This document shows, piece after piece, positions 1-8,431 of a stretch of 64,000 bases of DNA. Below the pieces are notes generated by a model. That model was not told the origin of the DNA and did not search any database. It saw nothing but the letters and a program-made list of their open reading frames with translations. Within the stretch, counting starts at the first letter, position 1. Each line of letters opens with the position of its first letter. The DNA comes from Trinickia sp. Y13 (GTDB taxonomy: Bacteria > Pseudomonadota > Gammaproteobacteria > Burkholderiales > Burkholderiaceae), in contig NZ_JAKWFK010000012.1 in NCBI RefSeq assembly GCF_029522115.1, positions 106,750 to 170,749 on the forward strand, read 5' to 3'. The translations under genes and the position numbers were made by a program.

Positions 1-290
1 GATACTGCCCCAGGTGCGCTTCGTCACCGAAGTGAAACGCGGCCTTGACCTCTTTGATTTCCTCGGGGCTCAGGTAGCCGGCAAGCATCGACGTGAGTTT
101 CGCGATCGAAACGACGTCGTGTCTGCGCGGTTGCTCCGGGGTGGCGGTCGGCCCGAATAGATGGCGAAACGATTGTTCGAGGACAGCGTCGATGTACTTG
201 CGCGCCGCACCCGGCGCTTCGACGTCCTGCTCGTGCTCGAGATGCACGGCATCGGTGGCAGTGGAGGCGGACGATGGGGTAGCGCTCATT
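1..290 (-). CDS. spoT: Bifunctional (p)ppGpp synthetase/hydrolase SpoT/RelA, N-terminal part only
   Basis: This is the 5' end of a leftward gene cut by the window edge; 96 codons are visible. The protein begins MSATPSSAS and contains YIDAVLEQSFRHLFGPTAT and YLSPEEIKEVKAAFHF, which I recognise as the region before the HD hydrolase domain of Burkholderia RelA/SpoT. The full enzyme makes and degrades (p)ppGpp in the stringent response. The start at 290 is chosen because GGAGGCGAAA lies just upstream. The gmk-rpoZ-spoT order is conserved in proteobacteria. None of the catalytic domains is inside the window, so synthetase and hydrolase activity cannot be judged here. Confidence 0.88.
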
Positions 291-383
291 TTCGCCTCCG
301 TATGGATGTCTATGCGGGCTATGCGCGAACTGGCATGGCAGCGACAGCGCTAGGCGCGCGATGCGCCTAGCGCGCCGTACGTG

Positions 384-587
384 TTAGACGGGGACCTTCT
401 TCAGCATCTCGAGACCGATCTCGCCGGCCGCGATTTCACGCAGGGCCGCAACGGTAGGCTTGTCGCGACTCTCGATCTTCGGCGTGTGACCTTGCGCGAG
501 TTGTCGCGCACGATACGTCGCGGCGAGCGCGAGGTCGAAACGATTCGGGATTTGCTTCAGGCAATCTTCGACGGTAATGCGGGCCAT
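384..587 (-). CDS. rpoZ: DNA-directed RNA polymerase omega subunit
   Basis: A 67-aa protein beginning [19 protein letters not shown], the standard start of RpoZ, with the conserved YRARQL segment near residues 24-30. Omega binds the beta-prime subunit, helps assemble RNA polymerase and takes part in ppGpp sensing. That fits its position directly before spoT and after gmk. It is at the short end of the family (E. coli 91 aa) but normal for Burkholderiales. The ribosome binding site is weak. It is probably co-transcribed with gmk and spoT. Confidence 0.97.
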   Translation of the reverse strand: MARITVEDCLKQIPNRFDLALAATYRARQLAQGHTPKIESRDKPTVAALREIAAGEIGLEMLKKVPV

Positions 588-647
588 GTTTCGAAATTCC
601 TTCTCAATATGTTGCTCATTCTACCTTATGTGCGCAACCACTCGCCT

Positions 648-1343
648 TCACTCGGCATGCGGCAGGTGAATGCCGAGTTCGACGAAAAGCTCGGTATGGC
701 GCGCGTATTGCGAAGCGAAGCGCAAACGCGTCGCGTCGACGACGCATTGCAGTTCGGACAACGCGCGCTCGAAGTGCTCGTTGATGATGACGTACTCCGA
801 TTCCGGCGCGTGCGAGATCTCGCTGCCGGCAGCGAGCAGTCGCCGCGTGATGACGTTCGGCTCGTCTTGGCCGCGCTTTTTCAGCCGCTCTTCGAGCGCC
901 GACAACGACGGCGGCAGAATGAACACTTCCACCGCATTGCGGAATTGCTTCTTCACCTGCTGCGCGCCTTGCCAGTCGATTTCGAGCAGCACGTCGTGGC
1001 CGTTCTTCATCTGCTCTTCGATCCACAGGCGCGAGGTGGCGTAGTAGTTGCCATGCACTTCCGCGCTTTCGAGAAATTCGCCGCTGCCATGGCGCGCCAG
1101 GAAATCGTCGACCGTCGTGAAATGATAATGCTGCCCGTCTTGCTCGCCCGGGCGCGGCTTGCGCGTCGTGTAGGAAATCGACAAGCGGATTGCCGGATCG
1201 CGCGCGAGCAGCGCATTGACGAGCGTCGATTTCCCGGCGCCCGAGGGCGCGACCACCATGAACAGATTGCCGGGATAAGCGCCGGCGTACGGATTGCGCT
1301 GCGCTTGGCGCGCCGGGTTCGATTCGTGCGTAAGCTCGGTCAT
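648..1343 (-). CDS. gmk: Guanylate kinase
   Basis: A 231-aa cytosolic kinase that phosphorylates GMP to GDP with ATP. The P-loop APSGAGKS is at residues 32-39, followed by the GMP-binding region with [12 protein letters not shown] and HYHF, and by VHGNYY; the lid is near [10 protein letters not shown]. Two starts are possible: the ATG at 1343 used here, and a GTG four codons earlier that overlaps the yicC stop. The ATG matches the MT start of Burkholderia homologues. The protein has a roughly 20-residue N-terminal extension compared with E. coli Gmk, which is usual in this group. Confidence 0.95.
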   Translation of the reverse strand: MTELTHESNPARQAQRNPYAGAYPGNLFMVVAPSGAGKSTLVNALLARDPAIRLSISYTTRKPRPGEQDGQHYHFTTVDDFLARHGSGEFLESAEVHGNYYATSRLWIEEQMKNGHDVLLEIDWQGAQQVKKQFRNAVEVFILPPSLSALEERLKKRGQDEPNVITRRLLAAGSEISHAPESEYVIINEHFERALSELQCVVDATRLRFASQYARHTELFVELGIHLPHAE

Positions 1344-1351
1344 GATCGCCT

Positions 1352-2275
1352 TCACTCCAGATTCTGCACTTGCTCACGCATTTGCTCGATGAGCAGCTTG
1401 AGCGTCATCGACGCGTCGGCCAATTCCTTGGCAGCCGCTTTCGACCCCAGCGTATTCGCTTCGCGATTGAGTTCCTGCATCATGAAGTCGAGGCGCTTGC
1501 CCACCTTGCCGCCCTTTTCGATCACGTGCCGTGTTTCGTACAAATGCGCGGACAGGCGCGAGAGCTCTTCGGCGATGTCGATGCGAATGCCGTACATCGT
1601 CACCTCCTGCCGAATGCGTTCGGCGATCTCCTCGCGCGAAACGATGGTCGCCGCGGCGTCCGGGGCCGCAAGACCCAGGGCTTCTTGCAAACGCTCGACG
1701 ATTTTTTGCTGATGTTTGGCGATGAGCTCCGGCACGAGAGGCGTGATGCGCGCGACGATCGCTTCCATCTCCGTTACGTTGCCAAGCAGCATGGCTGCCA
1801 GTTGCGCGCCCTCGCGCGCACGCACCTCGACGAGCTCGGCGATCGCCTGCTTGCCGCAGGCGAGCACTGCGTCGCGCAGCGTTTCGGGCGCCACGTTCGT
1901 TTCGGCGAGCACGCCCGGCCAGCGCAGAATTTCGCCCGTGCGCATGCGCTCGCTGTGGGGAAAGGCGTCGAGCACCGCGCGCTCGAGCGCGGCCAGTTGC
2001 GCCAACGCGTCCCGGTCGAGCGAGCCCACCGACGCGGTCTGCTCGCTGCGCTGGAAGTTCACGCGAATGTCGACCTTGCCGCGCGAGAGCTTCGTCATCA
2101 ACATTTCGCGCAGCGTCGGCTCGCACGTGCGCGATTCTTCCGGCATACGGAAGTTCAAATCCAAGAAACGCGAATTCACGGTACGCAGTTCGACCGAAAC
2201 GCTCATGGCTCCGGTACCGCCCGCGGCCGCGAGTTCGCGCGTCGCGCTCGCGTAGCCTGTCATGCTGTAAATCAT
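1352..2275 (-). CDS. yicC: YicC/YloC family endoribonuclease
   Basis: A 307-aa protein starting [14 protein letters not shown], the invariant YicC N-terminus, with [13 protein letters not shown] around residues 35-47. The C-terminal DUF1732 part includes [18 protein letters not shown] followed by NTLGSKA. YicC proteins are stress-related endoribonucleases. Upstream in-frame sequence would allow an 87-residue extension, but it lacks homology-like character and runs into the divergent rph promoter region, so the ATG at 2275 is preferred. The stop overlaps an alternative GTG start of gmk, which points to an operon with gmk, rpoZ and spoT. Confidence 0.95.
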   Translation of the reverse strand: MIYSMTGYASATRELAAAGGTGAMSVSVELRTVNSRFLDLNFRMPEESRTCEPTLREMLMTKLSRGKVDIRVNFQRSEQTASVGSLDRDALAQLAALERAVLDAFPHSERMRTGEILRWPGVLAETNVAPETLRDAVLACGKQAIAELVEVRAREGAQLAAMLLGNVTEMEAIVARITPLVPELIAKHQQKIVERLQEALGLAAPDAAATIVSREEIAERIRQEVTMYGIRIDIAEELSRLSAHLYETRHVIEKGGKVGKRLDFMMQELNREANTLGSKAAAKELADASMTLKLLIEQMREQVQNLE

Positions 2276-2490
2276 CGTCCGTCTCGCGATGGGGGCCGTC
2301 GCCGGCCGGTTGTTCGAGCCGCTTCGCGCGTCGACCCGGCGCGAAAGCGTTGAATGCGCATTATCCCATTTTTGCCGAACGCCCCCCGCCACGAGCGCGC
2401 CGGGGCGGCATGGCGCATGCAACCAGCCCACAGCGGTAAAATTGCGCTTCTTCCTCTTTCCTTGCGGCTGCGCCGCTTCCCACCCCGACC

Positions 2491-3231
2491 ATGACCGATA
2501 CCGTCCAACGCCCGAGCGGCCGCGCCGCAGATGCACTGCGCGACGTGCGCATCACGCGCCACTACACGAAGCATGCCGAAGGCTCGGTGCTCGTCGAGTT
2601 CGGCGATACGAAAGTGATCTGCACCGCGAGCATCGTCGAGCGCGTGCCCGAATTTCTGCGCGAGCGCAATCAAGGCTGGCTCACGGCCGAATACGGCATG
2701 CTGCCGCGCGCCACGCACACGCGCAGCGATCGCGAAGCGGCCCGCGGCAAACAAACGGGGCGCACGCAAGAAATCCAGCGGCTCATCGGGCGTGCGCTGC
2801 GCGCCGTGTTCGATCTCGAGCGGCTCGGGCCGCGCACGCTGCATATCGACTGCGACGTGATTCAAGCCGATGGCGGCACGCGCACGGCCAGCATCACCGG
2901 CGCGTTCGTCGCGGCGCACGATGCCGTCTCGAAGCTGATCGCGGCCGGCCGCATCGGCGAGTCGCCGATCACCGATTACGTCGCGGCCATCTCGGTCGGC
3001 GTCTACGAAGGGGTGCCCGTGCTAGATCTCGACTATGACGAGGATTCGCGCTGCGATACCGACATGAATGTCGTGATGACAGGCGCTGGCGGTTTCGTCG
3101 AAGTGCAAGGCACGGCCGAAGGCGCGCCGTTCTCTCGTGACGAAATGAACGCGCTGCTCGATCTCGCGCAACTGGGCATCAGCTCGCTCGTGCGCAAACA
3201 AAAAGCGGCGCTGGAGACGAACGATGAGTGA
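2491..3231 (+). CDS. rph: Ribonuclease PH
   Basis: A 246-aa phosphorolytic 3'-5' exoribonuclease that trims tRNA 3' ends. Typical RNase PH segments are visible: [11 protein letters not shown] near the start, [34 protein letters not shown] (residues about 64-80), IGRALRAV and [20 protein letters not shown]. The length is normal (E. coli 238 aa). It diverges from yicC; a TAAAAT box at 2437-2442 could be its -10 element. Its 3' end overlaps the start of rdgB by 8 bases, so the two are translationally coupled. Confidence 0.97.
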   Translation: MTDTVQRPSGRAADALRDVRITRHYTKHAEGSVLVEFGDTKVICTASIVERVPEFLRERNQGWLTAEYGMLPRATHTRSDREAARGKQTGRTQEIQRLIGRALRAVFDLERLGPRTLHIDCDVIQADGGTRTASITGAFVAAHDAVSKLIAAGRIGESPITDYVAAISVGVYEGVPVLDLDYDEDSRCDTDMNVVMTGAGGFVEVQGTAEGAPFSRDEMNALLDLAQLGISSLVRKQKAALETNDE

Positions 3232-3901
3232 GTCGGGCGGCGCGCAACGGGGTGTACCCGGTGCGGCGGGCGAGCTCGATCGCGCGTTGAAGGCGGCGCC
3301 GCTCGCGCACGTCGTCATGGCCTCGAACAATGCGGGCAAGCTGCGCGAGTTTTCCGCCATGCTCGGCGCAGCCGGCATCTCGCTCGTCGCGCAGGGAGAG
3401 CTAGGGGTGCCCGAAGCCGAGGAGCCGCATGCCACCTTCGTCGAAAACGCCTTGGCCAAAGCGCGTCACGCGGCGCGTTTGACGGGACTGCCGGCGCTCG
3501 CCGACGATTCCGGGCTATGCGTGCGGGCATTGAACGGCGAGCCCGGCGTCTATTCGGCCCGCTATGCCCAGCGCGCGGGCGGCGAAAGGAGCGATGCAGC
3601 CAACAATGCCTACCTAGTCGATCGCCTGCAAGGCGTAACCGACCGGCGCGGCTACTACTACTGCGTGCTCGTGCTGGTGCGGCACGCCGACGATCCCGAG
3701 CCGCTCATCGCCGAAGGTCGCTGGCACGGCGAGATCATCGATGCGCCGCGCGGCGAACACGGGTTCGGGTACGACCCGCACTTCTACCTGCCCGAGCTTG
3801 GGGCCACGGCCGCGCAGCTCGACCCATCGATCAAGAATGCGCGCAGCCACCGCGCTATCGCACTGCGCGAGCTGCTCGCCTTGCTGAGGGAGGCGCGATG
3901 A
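3224..3901 (+). CDS. rdgB: XTP/dITP pyrophosphatase (RdgB/HAM1)
   Basis: A 225-aa house-cleaning nucleotidase that hydrolyses dITP, XTP and ITP to monophosphates. The substrate-binding SNNAGK motif is at residues 34-39, followed by [24 protein letters not shown] and the C-terminal [12 protein letters not shown]. coli RdgB is 197 aa; the excess is an N-terminal extension of about 28 residues. That extension is created by a start lying inside rph, so a later start near the ASNNAGK segment cannot be excluded. The stop overlaps the hemW start as ATGA. Confidence 0.94.
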   Translation: MSESGGAQRGVPGAAGELDRALKAAPLAHVVMASNNAGKLREFSAMLGAAGISLVAQGELGVPEAEEPHATFVENALAKARHAARLTGLPALADDSGLCVRALNGEPGVYSARYAQRAGGERSDAANNAYLVDRLQGVTDRRGYYYCVLVLVRHADDPEPLIAEGRWHGEIIDAPRGEHGFGYDPHFYLPELGATAAQLDPSIKNARSHRAIALRELLALLREAR

Positions 3902-5109
3902 TCGGCACTCGTTCGGGCGTGATCCAAGCGTTCACCGCGCCAGGCGCCATCCGGCTCACATCGCTGCCGCCGCTTGCGCTCTATGTCCACTTTCCCTGGT
4001 GCGTTCGCAAGTGCCCTTATTGCGACTTCAACTCGCACGAATGGAAAGGCGAGCGCTTCCCGGAAGACGACTACCTCGACGCACTGCGCGCCGACCTCGA
4101 GCAGGCGCTGCCGCTGGTATGGGGGCGGCAGGTGCATACCGTCTTCATCGGCGGCGGCACGCCCAGCCTGCTCTCGGCGCGCGGGCTCGACCGCTTGCTG
4201 TCGGATGTGCGCGCGCTGCTGCCGCTGGACGCCGACGCGGAAATCACGATGGAGGCCAACCCGGGCACCTTCGAAGCCGAGAAGTTCGCGCAGTTTCGCG
4301 CGAGCGGCGTGAACCGGCTGTCGGTAGGGATCCAAAGCTTCAACGAAGCGCATCTGAGTGCCTTGGGACGGATTCACAACGGTGGCGATGCGCGTCGCGC
4401 CGTCGAGATCGCGGCACGGCACTTCGATAACTTCAACCTCGATTTGATGTTCGCGCTGCCGCGACAAACATTGGACGAATGCCGCGCCGATATCGAAACG
4501 GCGCTCTCGTTCGCCCCGCCGCATCTGTCGCTCTACCACTTGACGCTCGAGCCCAATACGCTATTCGCGAAGTTTCCGCCGGCGTTGCCGGACGACGATG
4601 CGTCAGCCGACATGCAGGAGTGGATTCACGAACGCACGGCCGCAGCCGGCTATGAACGGTACGAGGTATCGGCGTACGCGAAGCCGCATCATCAGTGCAA
4701 GCACAATCTGAACTATTGGCGCTTCGGCGATTACCTCGGCATCGGCGCCGGCGCGCATACGAAACTCTCGTTCGCACACCGTATCGTGCGGCAGGCGCGT
4801 TACAAGCACCCCGCCACGTTCATCGAACAGGCGCGCGCGGGAACGCCCGTGCAGGAAGAGCACGAAGTGTCCGCACGCGATCTGCCGTTCGAATTCATGC
4901 TGAACGCGCTGCGGCTCGTGGAAGGCTTTCCGGTGCATCGCTTCGTCGAGTGCACGGGGATGCCCATGACATCGATCGAGCGCGCGCTGCAGGAAGCCGA
5001 GCGGCGCGGATTGATCGAGCGCACCTACGAAAAGATCGCGCCGACGCCGCTTGGACAGCGCTTCTTGAACGACTTGCAGGCGCTGTTTTTGAACGAAAGG
5101 GAGGATTGA
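3898..5109 (+). CDS. hemW: Radical SAM heme chaperone HemW
   Basis: A 403-aa radical SAM protein. The [4Fe-4S] ligands are C35, C39 and C42 in CVRKCPYCDF. The residue after the last cysteine pair is Phe rather than a fourth Cys, the pattern that separates HemW (heme chaperone) from HemN (coproporphyrinogen dehydrogenase). Other family signs are FIGGGTPSLL, TMEANPGTFE, GVNRLSVGIQSF and NLNYWRFGDYLGIGAGAH. The ATG at 3898 overlaps the rdgB stop; a much longer in-frame extension upstream is only shadow sequence of rdgB. Confidence 0.94.
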   Translation: MIGTRSGVIQAFTAPGAIRLTSLPPLALYVHFPWCVRKCPYCDFNSHEWKGERFPEDDYLDALRADLEQALPLVWGRQVHTVFIGGGTPSLLSARGLDRLLSDVRALLPLDADAEITMEANPGTFEAEKFAQFRASGVNRLSVGIQSFNEAHLSALGRIHNGGDARRAVEIAARHFDNFNLDLMFALPRQTLDECRADIETALSFAPPHLSLYHLTLEPNTLFAKFPPALPDDDASADMQEWIHERTAAAGYERYEVSAYAKPHHQCKHNLNYWRFGDYLGIGAGAHTKLSFAHRIVRQARYKHPATFIEQARAGTPVQEEHEVSARDLPFEFMLNALRLVEGFPVHRFVECTGMPMTSIERALQEAERRGLIERTYEKIAPTPLGQRFLNDLQALFLNERED

Positions 5110-5134
5110 GCGGCGCAACGATCGACCCGGGACG

Positions 5135-5162
5135 CTGACGCCGCGCCGTTTCGGGTTACAAT
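5135..5162 (+). promoter_or_regulatory. Likely sigma-70 promoter of tRNA-Ser(UGA)
   Basis: CTGACG at 5135-5140 and TACAAT at 5157-5162 are separated by 16 bases, about 10 bases before the mature tRNA 5' end. Assigned by eye from consensus boxes. Confidence 0.5.
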
Positions 5163-5172
5163 CGCGCCTCTC

Positions 5173-5262
5173 GGAGGGCTGGCAGAGCGGTTGAATGCAC
5201 CGGTCTTGAAAACCGGCAAGGCTTCACGGCCTTCGTGGGTTCGAATCCCACGCCCTCCGCCA
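5173..5262 (+). tRNA. tRNA-Ser(UGA)
   Basis: A 90-base class II tRNA. The acceptor GGAGGGC pairs with GCCCTCC, then discriminator G and an encoded CCA. The anticodon loop CTTGAAA carries TGA, and the T arm GTGGGTTCGAATCCCAC is canonical. The long variable arm typical of serine tRNAs is present. It reads UCA and, by wobble, other UCN codons. Confidence 0.97.
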
Positions 5263-5272
5263 GCATTATCGC

Positions 5273-5303
5273 GATTGCTTGACTTGGCGTTTTTCAAGCA
5301 ATC
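5273..5303 (+). other. Perfect stem-loop after tRNA-Ser(UGA)
   Basis: GATTGCTTGA (5273-5282) is exactly complementary to TCAAGCAATC (5294-5303) around an 11-base loop. It sits 11 bases after the tRNA. No T tract follows, so it is not a classic intrinsic terminator, but it could stop or process the tRNA transcript, or protect the 3' end of tumA transcripts arriving from the right. Confidence 0.45.
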
Positions 5304-5385
5304 CTACGGCGCAACCATCAAAGACTATCAAGCGCTCCATCCTGGTGAGCCGGTGTCGCGCAACATGGCGGCCGGGGAGCGTCGC

Positions 5386-5730
5386 CTAAAGGGAAACTTC
5401 CGCCGTTAGCGCATCCCACGGCGCGCTCAAGCGCCCATCCTCTCTGACGATGAGTCCGGCCCCTTCCAGAATCGCGACGTCTGCATGCACACGCTTGTAA
5501 TCGCGATCGAGTTCGCGAGCCAACGCGCTGACGCTATCCGCGCCGGTTCGGTGCAGGTAGCGCAGCAACTCGAGTCGCTTCGGCGTCAGTGCCGTCATCA
5601 TCTCTTCCAACGAAAGAAACGTTATGTGTCTTTCTTCGAAATTCTCGCCCGCCGCCGCCCGCTCGAAGGCAGCCGAGAAACGCCGCCCCATGTCCCGAGC
5701 GCTACCCACGTGCGCAGTCAACTTGCTCAT
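5386..5730 (-). CDS. TumA-type antitoxin, winged-helix DNA-binding protein
   Basis: A 114-aa protein of the MarR-like family annotated as HVO_A0114 DNA-binding proteins. The C-terminal two thirds reads as a winged helix: LTPKRLELLRYLHRTG, then SVSALARELDRDYKRVHADV as the recognition region and LEGAGLIVREDG as the wing. It overlaps the upstream tumE gene by ATGA, so the two are co-translated. It probably neutralises the neighbouring toxin and represses the operon by binding the palindrome at 6033-6052. The function is inferred from family and arrangement. Confidence 0.75.
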   Translation of the reverse strand: MSKLTAHVGSARDMGRRFSAAFERAAAGENFEERHITFLSLEEMMTALTPKRLELLRYLHRTGADSVSALARELDRDYKRVHADVAILEGAGLIVREDGRLSAPWDALTAEVSL

Positions 5731-6020
5731 TTCACGCTCCTTTCTCGTTCGACATCGTCCAGAAAATCCGCCACCATCCGTTCCGCGGTTGAAAACTCGT
5801 ATGGCTCTTCGCGGCTGCCGTAGTGCTGGTGATCGCCTTTGCCTCGCTCATTGTCGTAGCCGATCACCCGCCGACCATGCCGGCCATAAAAAAGACTGTA
5901 CTTGAGGCCGTGCGGCCTTTCGGCATCGCGCTCAGGCAACCGCCAGATGCGCATTTCGAGGATGGCTCCGTCTGGGTAGACGGTCCGATCTTCGAACAGT
6001 AGCGTCGCTTTCGTTTTCAT
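5727..6020 (-). CDS. TumE family toxin (DUF6516)
   Basis: A 97-aa basic protein with the pattern I recognise for the TumE/DUF6516 family: a short N-terminal strand, ILEMRIWRLPERDAERPHGLKYSLFYG, VIGYDNERGKGDHQHYG, and a C-terminal ERMVADFLDDVE helix. Members are predicted toxins paired with a winged-helix antitoxin, as here. The ATG at 6020 is chosen because family members start MKxK; another in-frame ATG is at 6032. Neither has a clear Shine-Dalgarno sequence, so translation may be weak or leaderless. It is the promoter-proximal gene, the reverse of the common antitoxin-first order. Confidence 0.75.
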   Translation of the reverse strand: MKTKATLLFEDRTVYPDGAILEMRIWRLPERDAERPHGLKYSLFYGRHGRRVIGYDNERGKGDHQHYGSREEPYEFSTAERMVADFLDDVERERSVK

Positions 6021-6032
6021 ATGGCGTAGCAT

Positions 6033-6052
6033 GCCATAATGCGCGTTATGGC
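6033..6052 (-). promoter_or_regulatory. Palindromic operator of the tumE-tumA pair
   Basis: GCCATAA (6033-6039), a 6-base spacer, then TTATGGC (6046-6052) form a perfect inverted repeat 13 bases upstream of the tumE start. A second, smaller repeat ATGGC-N7-GCCAT (6021-6037) overlaps it. The position suits autorepression by the antitoxin. Confidence 0.55.
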
Positions 6053-6260
6053 GTCAACCGCCATACAACCAGGTCAGAAAGCGACGAACTGACACCCCTC
6101 GACACGGAAGCCGACGCCGTCTGAATCTTCGCCACTTCTCACCCCTACGGGCCGAACACGAGCGACTATCGTCGTCCGCGCTTTTCTCTCGACCGACGCG
6201 ACCGCAAGCCGGCGCCCGCGCGTCGCAAGCGCGGCGGTCATTCACTTGGAGGGCAGCAAG

Positions 6261-6647
6261 ATGACGAATCCCATCGTCCGCGTCACGAACCTTTCGACCC
6301 AAGCGGTATGCATCGAACGCGATCCCAATTGGGACGATCAGGTTTTGACGATCGACGGCGCGCGTATGCATCACACGCTGTGCCTCTCCCCCGGCGTCGA
6401 CGCCAACGTCAGCATCGACGCGAACGGCGATACGTCTACCAATCCCAATTTGATGGGCGTGATTTTCTCCGATGGCAAAGACGTCACTTATGGCAATGCA
6501 GGCGGATATCAAACGACGATCGGCCATGATGCCGACTCCGGTCTGCTCGCCGTGACCGACGAATTCAAGCTGCGCTCGCCGTCCATCCAGTACTCGCTCG
6601 GCAACCAAACGCAATGGTCGATGGACATGACGTTCGCGGACGTGTAA
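6261..6647 (+). CDS. Hypothetical protein, beta-rich, unknown family
   Basis: A 128-aa acidic protein starting MTNPIVRVTNLSTQAVCIE. A strong GGAGG at 6248-6252 lies 8 bases before the ATG and decides the start. The sequence alternates short hydrophobic strands with Asn, Asp, Gly and Thr rich turns, which suggests an all-beta fold; no signal peptide, membrane segment or catalytic motif is visible. It has two cysteines (CIERD, LCLSPG). I do not recognise the family. It is separate from the flanking genes (about 200 bases on each side), so it is probably its own transcription unit. Confidence 0.7.
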   Translation: MTNPIVRVTNLSTQAVCIERDPNWDDQVLTIDGARMHHTLCLSPGVDANVSIDANGDTSTNPNLMGVIFSDGKDVTYGNAGGYQTTIGHDADSGLLAVTDEFKLRSPSIQYSLGNQTQWSMDMTFADV

Positions 6648-6851
6648 TACGCCGCGTCGACGGTGATGCCCAGGGCGACTCGGCGCGTTCCGGGCATCGT
6701 TCGACCGCGCGTAGCCATTGAATTCGCCATTGCCCGGCGATGTTTACCTCACGCCGGCGACGCATTCACTCGGAAGGCATAGCGTTGTAGAGCGTGGCAG
6801 AACATTTGCTCACAGAGATCGCATCGGGCGTCGCTTCACGCAGGAGGCGTT

Positions 6852-7619
6852 ATGCGAAATCGTCGATCGATGGCCATGCTCTTGTACTCACTCGCGAGCA
6901 TGGCCTTTTCTTCGCCAGCCTGGACCCAGCCGAGTGCGGCGTCCGCCGTCAGTGGCGCCCTACCCGGCTACCTAGCGCAGATGCGCGGGTCGCCTCAGCG
7001 GCAAGCGGCCACCGCCGGTTTGGCAGCGCTTGCCGACCGCTTGCCAGCCTCCGCGCAGCCCACTCGCGAGAATCGAATCTTCAATGTCGACGACTATCGA
7101 GTATTACGTGACGCGACGATCGGCAACGGATTCGAGATGTATCTCGTCGATTCCGACGCTTTGATGGCGGGCAAGTCCGTCGAACAAAGCCTTTACGGCA
7201 GCGGCGAATGGCGATTCATCGTCATGCGGGGCGGCAGAGGCATCGGCCTCGTCACGGTGGCGCAAATGAATGGGCAATGGAAGATGGTCCAAGCCGGGGC
7301 AAGTCAATTGGCCGACGAACTGGTTTCCGTCGCGCAACGCTATGCCCAGCAGGCGCCACGGCCTACGCTGCGCTTCGTCCGATGCCAGCCGGCCGTAGCC
7401 GACTTCATCGAAGTTTCGGCGCAAAGCGCAAGCGCAACGCCATCCATGTCCACCGCTAGCCCGTTCTACGTGCCGCTCGCCGGCGCGCGCTCCAAGCCGA
7501 CAACGTCGGCTGGCACGGCGGCGCCCTCTTCTTCACCTCGCCTTTCCGAAGCCGAGCTCGGCGATGCGCTTCGACACCGCTTGCAGCGGGGCTTGCGCGA
7601 TCCGAGATTCATGCATTGA
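6852..7619 (+). CDS. Secreted hypothetical protein, partner of the downstream protease
   Basis: A 255-aa protein with a probable signal peptide: MRNRR, a hydrophobic run to about residue 20, then a polar cleavage zone near SPAWTQ. AGGAGG at 6842-6847 supports the start. The middle (residues about 75-190) looks like one folded domain with FEMYLVDSDALMAGKSVEQSLYG and EWRFIVMRGGRGIGLVTVAQ; the tail from about 195 is Ser/Pro/Thr rich and probably disordered. The stop overlaps the ribosome binding region of the following papain-like protease gene, so the two are almost certainly translated together. A role as substrate, inhibitor or chaperone of the protease is speculative. Confidence 0.75.
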   Translation: MRNRRSMAMLLYSLASMAFSSPAWTQPSAASAVSGALPGYLAQMRGSPQRQAATAGLAALADRLPASAQPTRENRIFNVDDYRVLRDATIGNGFEMYLVDSDALMAGKSVEQSLYGSGEWRFIVMRGGRGIGLVTVAQMNGQWKMVQAGASQLADELVSVAQRYAQQAPRPTLRFVRCQPAVADFIEVSAQSASATPSMSTASPFYVPLAGARSKPTTSAGTAAPSSSPRLSEAELGDALRHRLQRGLRDPRFMH

Positions 7620-7630
7620 GGGAGGTTGCC

Positions 7631-8218
7631 GTGGACCCTGTACTTAGCGCTCGCCTGCTGTGCTGCCTCGTCGTCGCGACCGCTTGCGCGCCCGTCTTTG
7701 CGAGCGAGCGGCAAATCAATGTTCCCCATGTCACGCAGGCGCACAGCGAATGGTGCTGGGCCGCCGATTCGCAAGCGGTGCTCGCCTATCGCGGCATCCC
7801 GAGCCGCCAGTGCGCGATCGAAAATTGGGTCGACTCGATCGGGTACGCGTGTCGAAGCGCCCCGTTCTATTGGAACGCTCCCGCCAACTCGCCCAATATG
7901 ATTGCGGGTACGACGGGCATCAGCGGAATTCTTTGGTCGCTGGGCCGCCGCAATTCGCGCTATGTCGGAGCGGCGCTTTCTTACCGGGCGGTCGGCGCGG
8001 CGATAGACCGAGGCGACCCCGTCGTCATCTTATGGACCTGGCCAGGAGGCGGGGGACACTTCGTCGTCATCGACGGCTACGACGATGGGCAGCATGCGCT
8101 CTATTTCATGAACCCGTGGCCCGGCGAAGGCCCCGGGTACGGCGATTACGATTGGATGCGCTACGGCTCCGGCAACATGGGCACGCACTGGTGGGCCGAA
8201 TCGCTCGTCGTTTATTGA
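7631..8218 (+). CDS. Secreted papain-like cysteine protease (C39/C70-like)
   Basis: A 195-aa protein with a signal peptide ending near VFA24. The mature part has the layout of papain-like bacterial cysteine peptidases: SEWCWAADSQAVL with candidate nucleophile C42, GGGGHFVVIDGY with H143, and FMNPWPG with N161. The 18-residue His-to-acid/amide spacing resembles AvrRpt2-type (C70) peptidases, with Asn in place of Asp. The GTG start at 7631 follows GGGAGG by 6 bases; a TTG at 7616 is the alternative. It would act in the periplasm or outside the cell. The substrate is unknown, and it could also be a non-lytic C39-like domain. Confidence 0.8.
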   Translation: MDPVLSARLLCCLVVATACAPVFASERQINVPHVTQAHSEWCWAADSQAVLAYRGIPSRQCAIENWVDSIGYACRSAPFYWNAPANSPNMIAGTTGISGILWSLGRRNSRYVGAALSYRAVGAAIDRGDPVVILWTWPGGGGHFVVIDGYDDGQHALYFMNPWPGEGPGYGDYDWMRYGSGNMGTHWWAESLVVY

Positions 8219-8431
8219 ACCGAAGCGATCCCTCGCGATCGTCACCGAGGCAATGGCTGGCTGAACCGCGGTTCAGCAACCGTTGAAGATTGGTCGACTC
8301 GCTATCGACCGCACAGGCCCGCGCCGTGCGCCGACGCACGATGGCCGCGCAAATCCGGATGCGCACGCGCACGGCATTGACTACGCTGATAGCACACTGC
8401 ATTCGCGCGAGCCAAGCGCGCCATTACCGTC

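Noticed and set aside
381..1712. 443-codon rightward open frame
   Set aside because: It runs antisense through rpoZ, gmk and yicC, all of which have clear homology. High GC content creates such long antisense frames.
3517..3897. N-terminal extension of HemW by 127 residues
   Set aside because: It overlaps rdgB in another frame and is Arg/Ala-rich shadow sequence; the ATGA overlap start at 3898 gives normal HemW length.
5263..6250. Genomic island attached to tRNA-Ser(UGA) carrying the TumE/TumA pair
   Set aside because: I looked for a second copy of the tRNA 3' end downstream and found none, and there is no integrase. The patch may be accessory, but integration at the tRNA is not supported.
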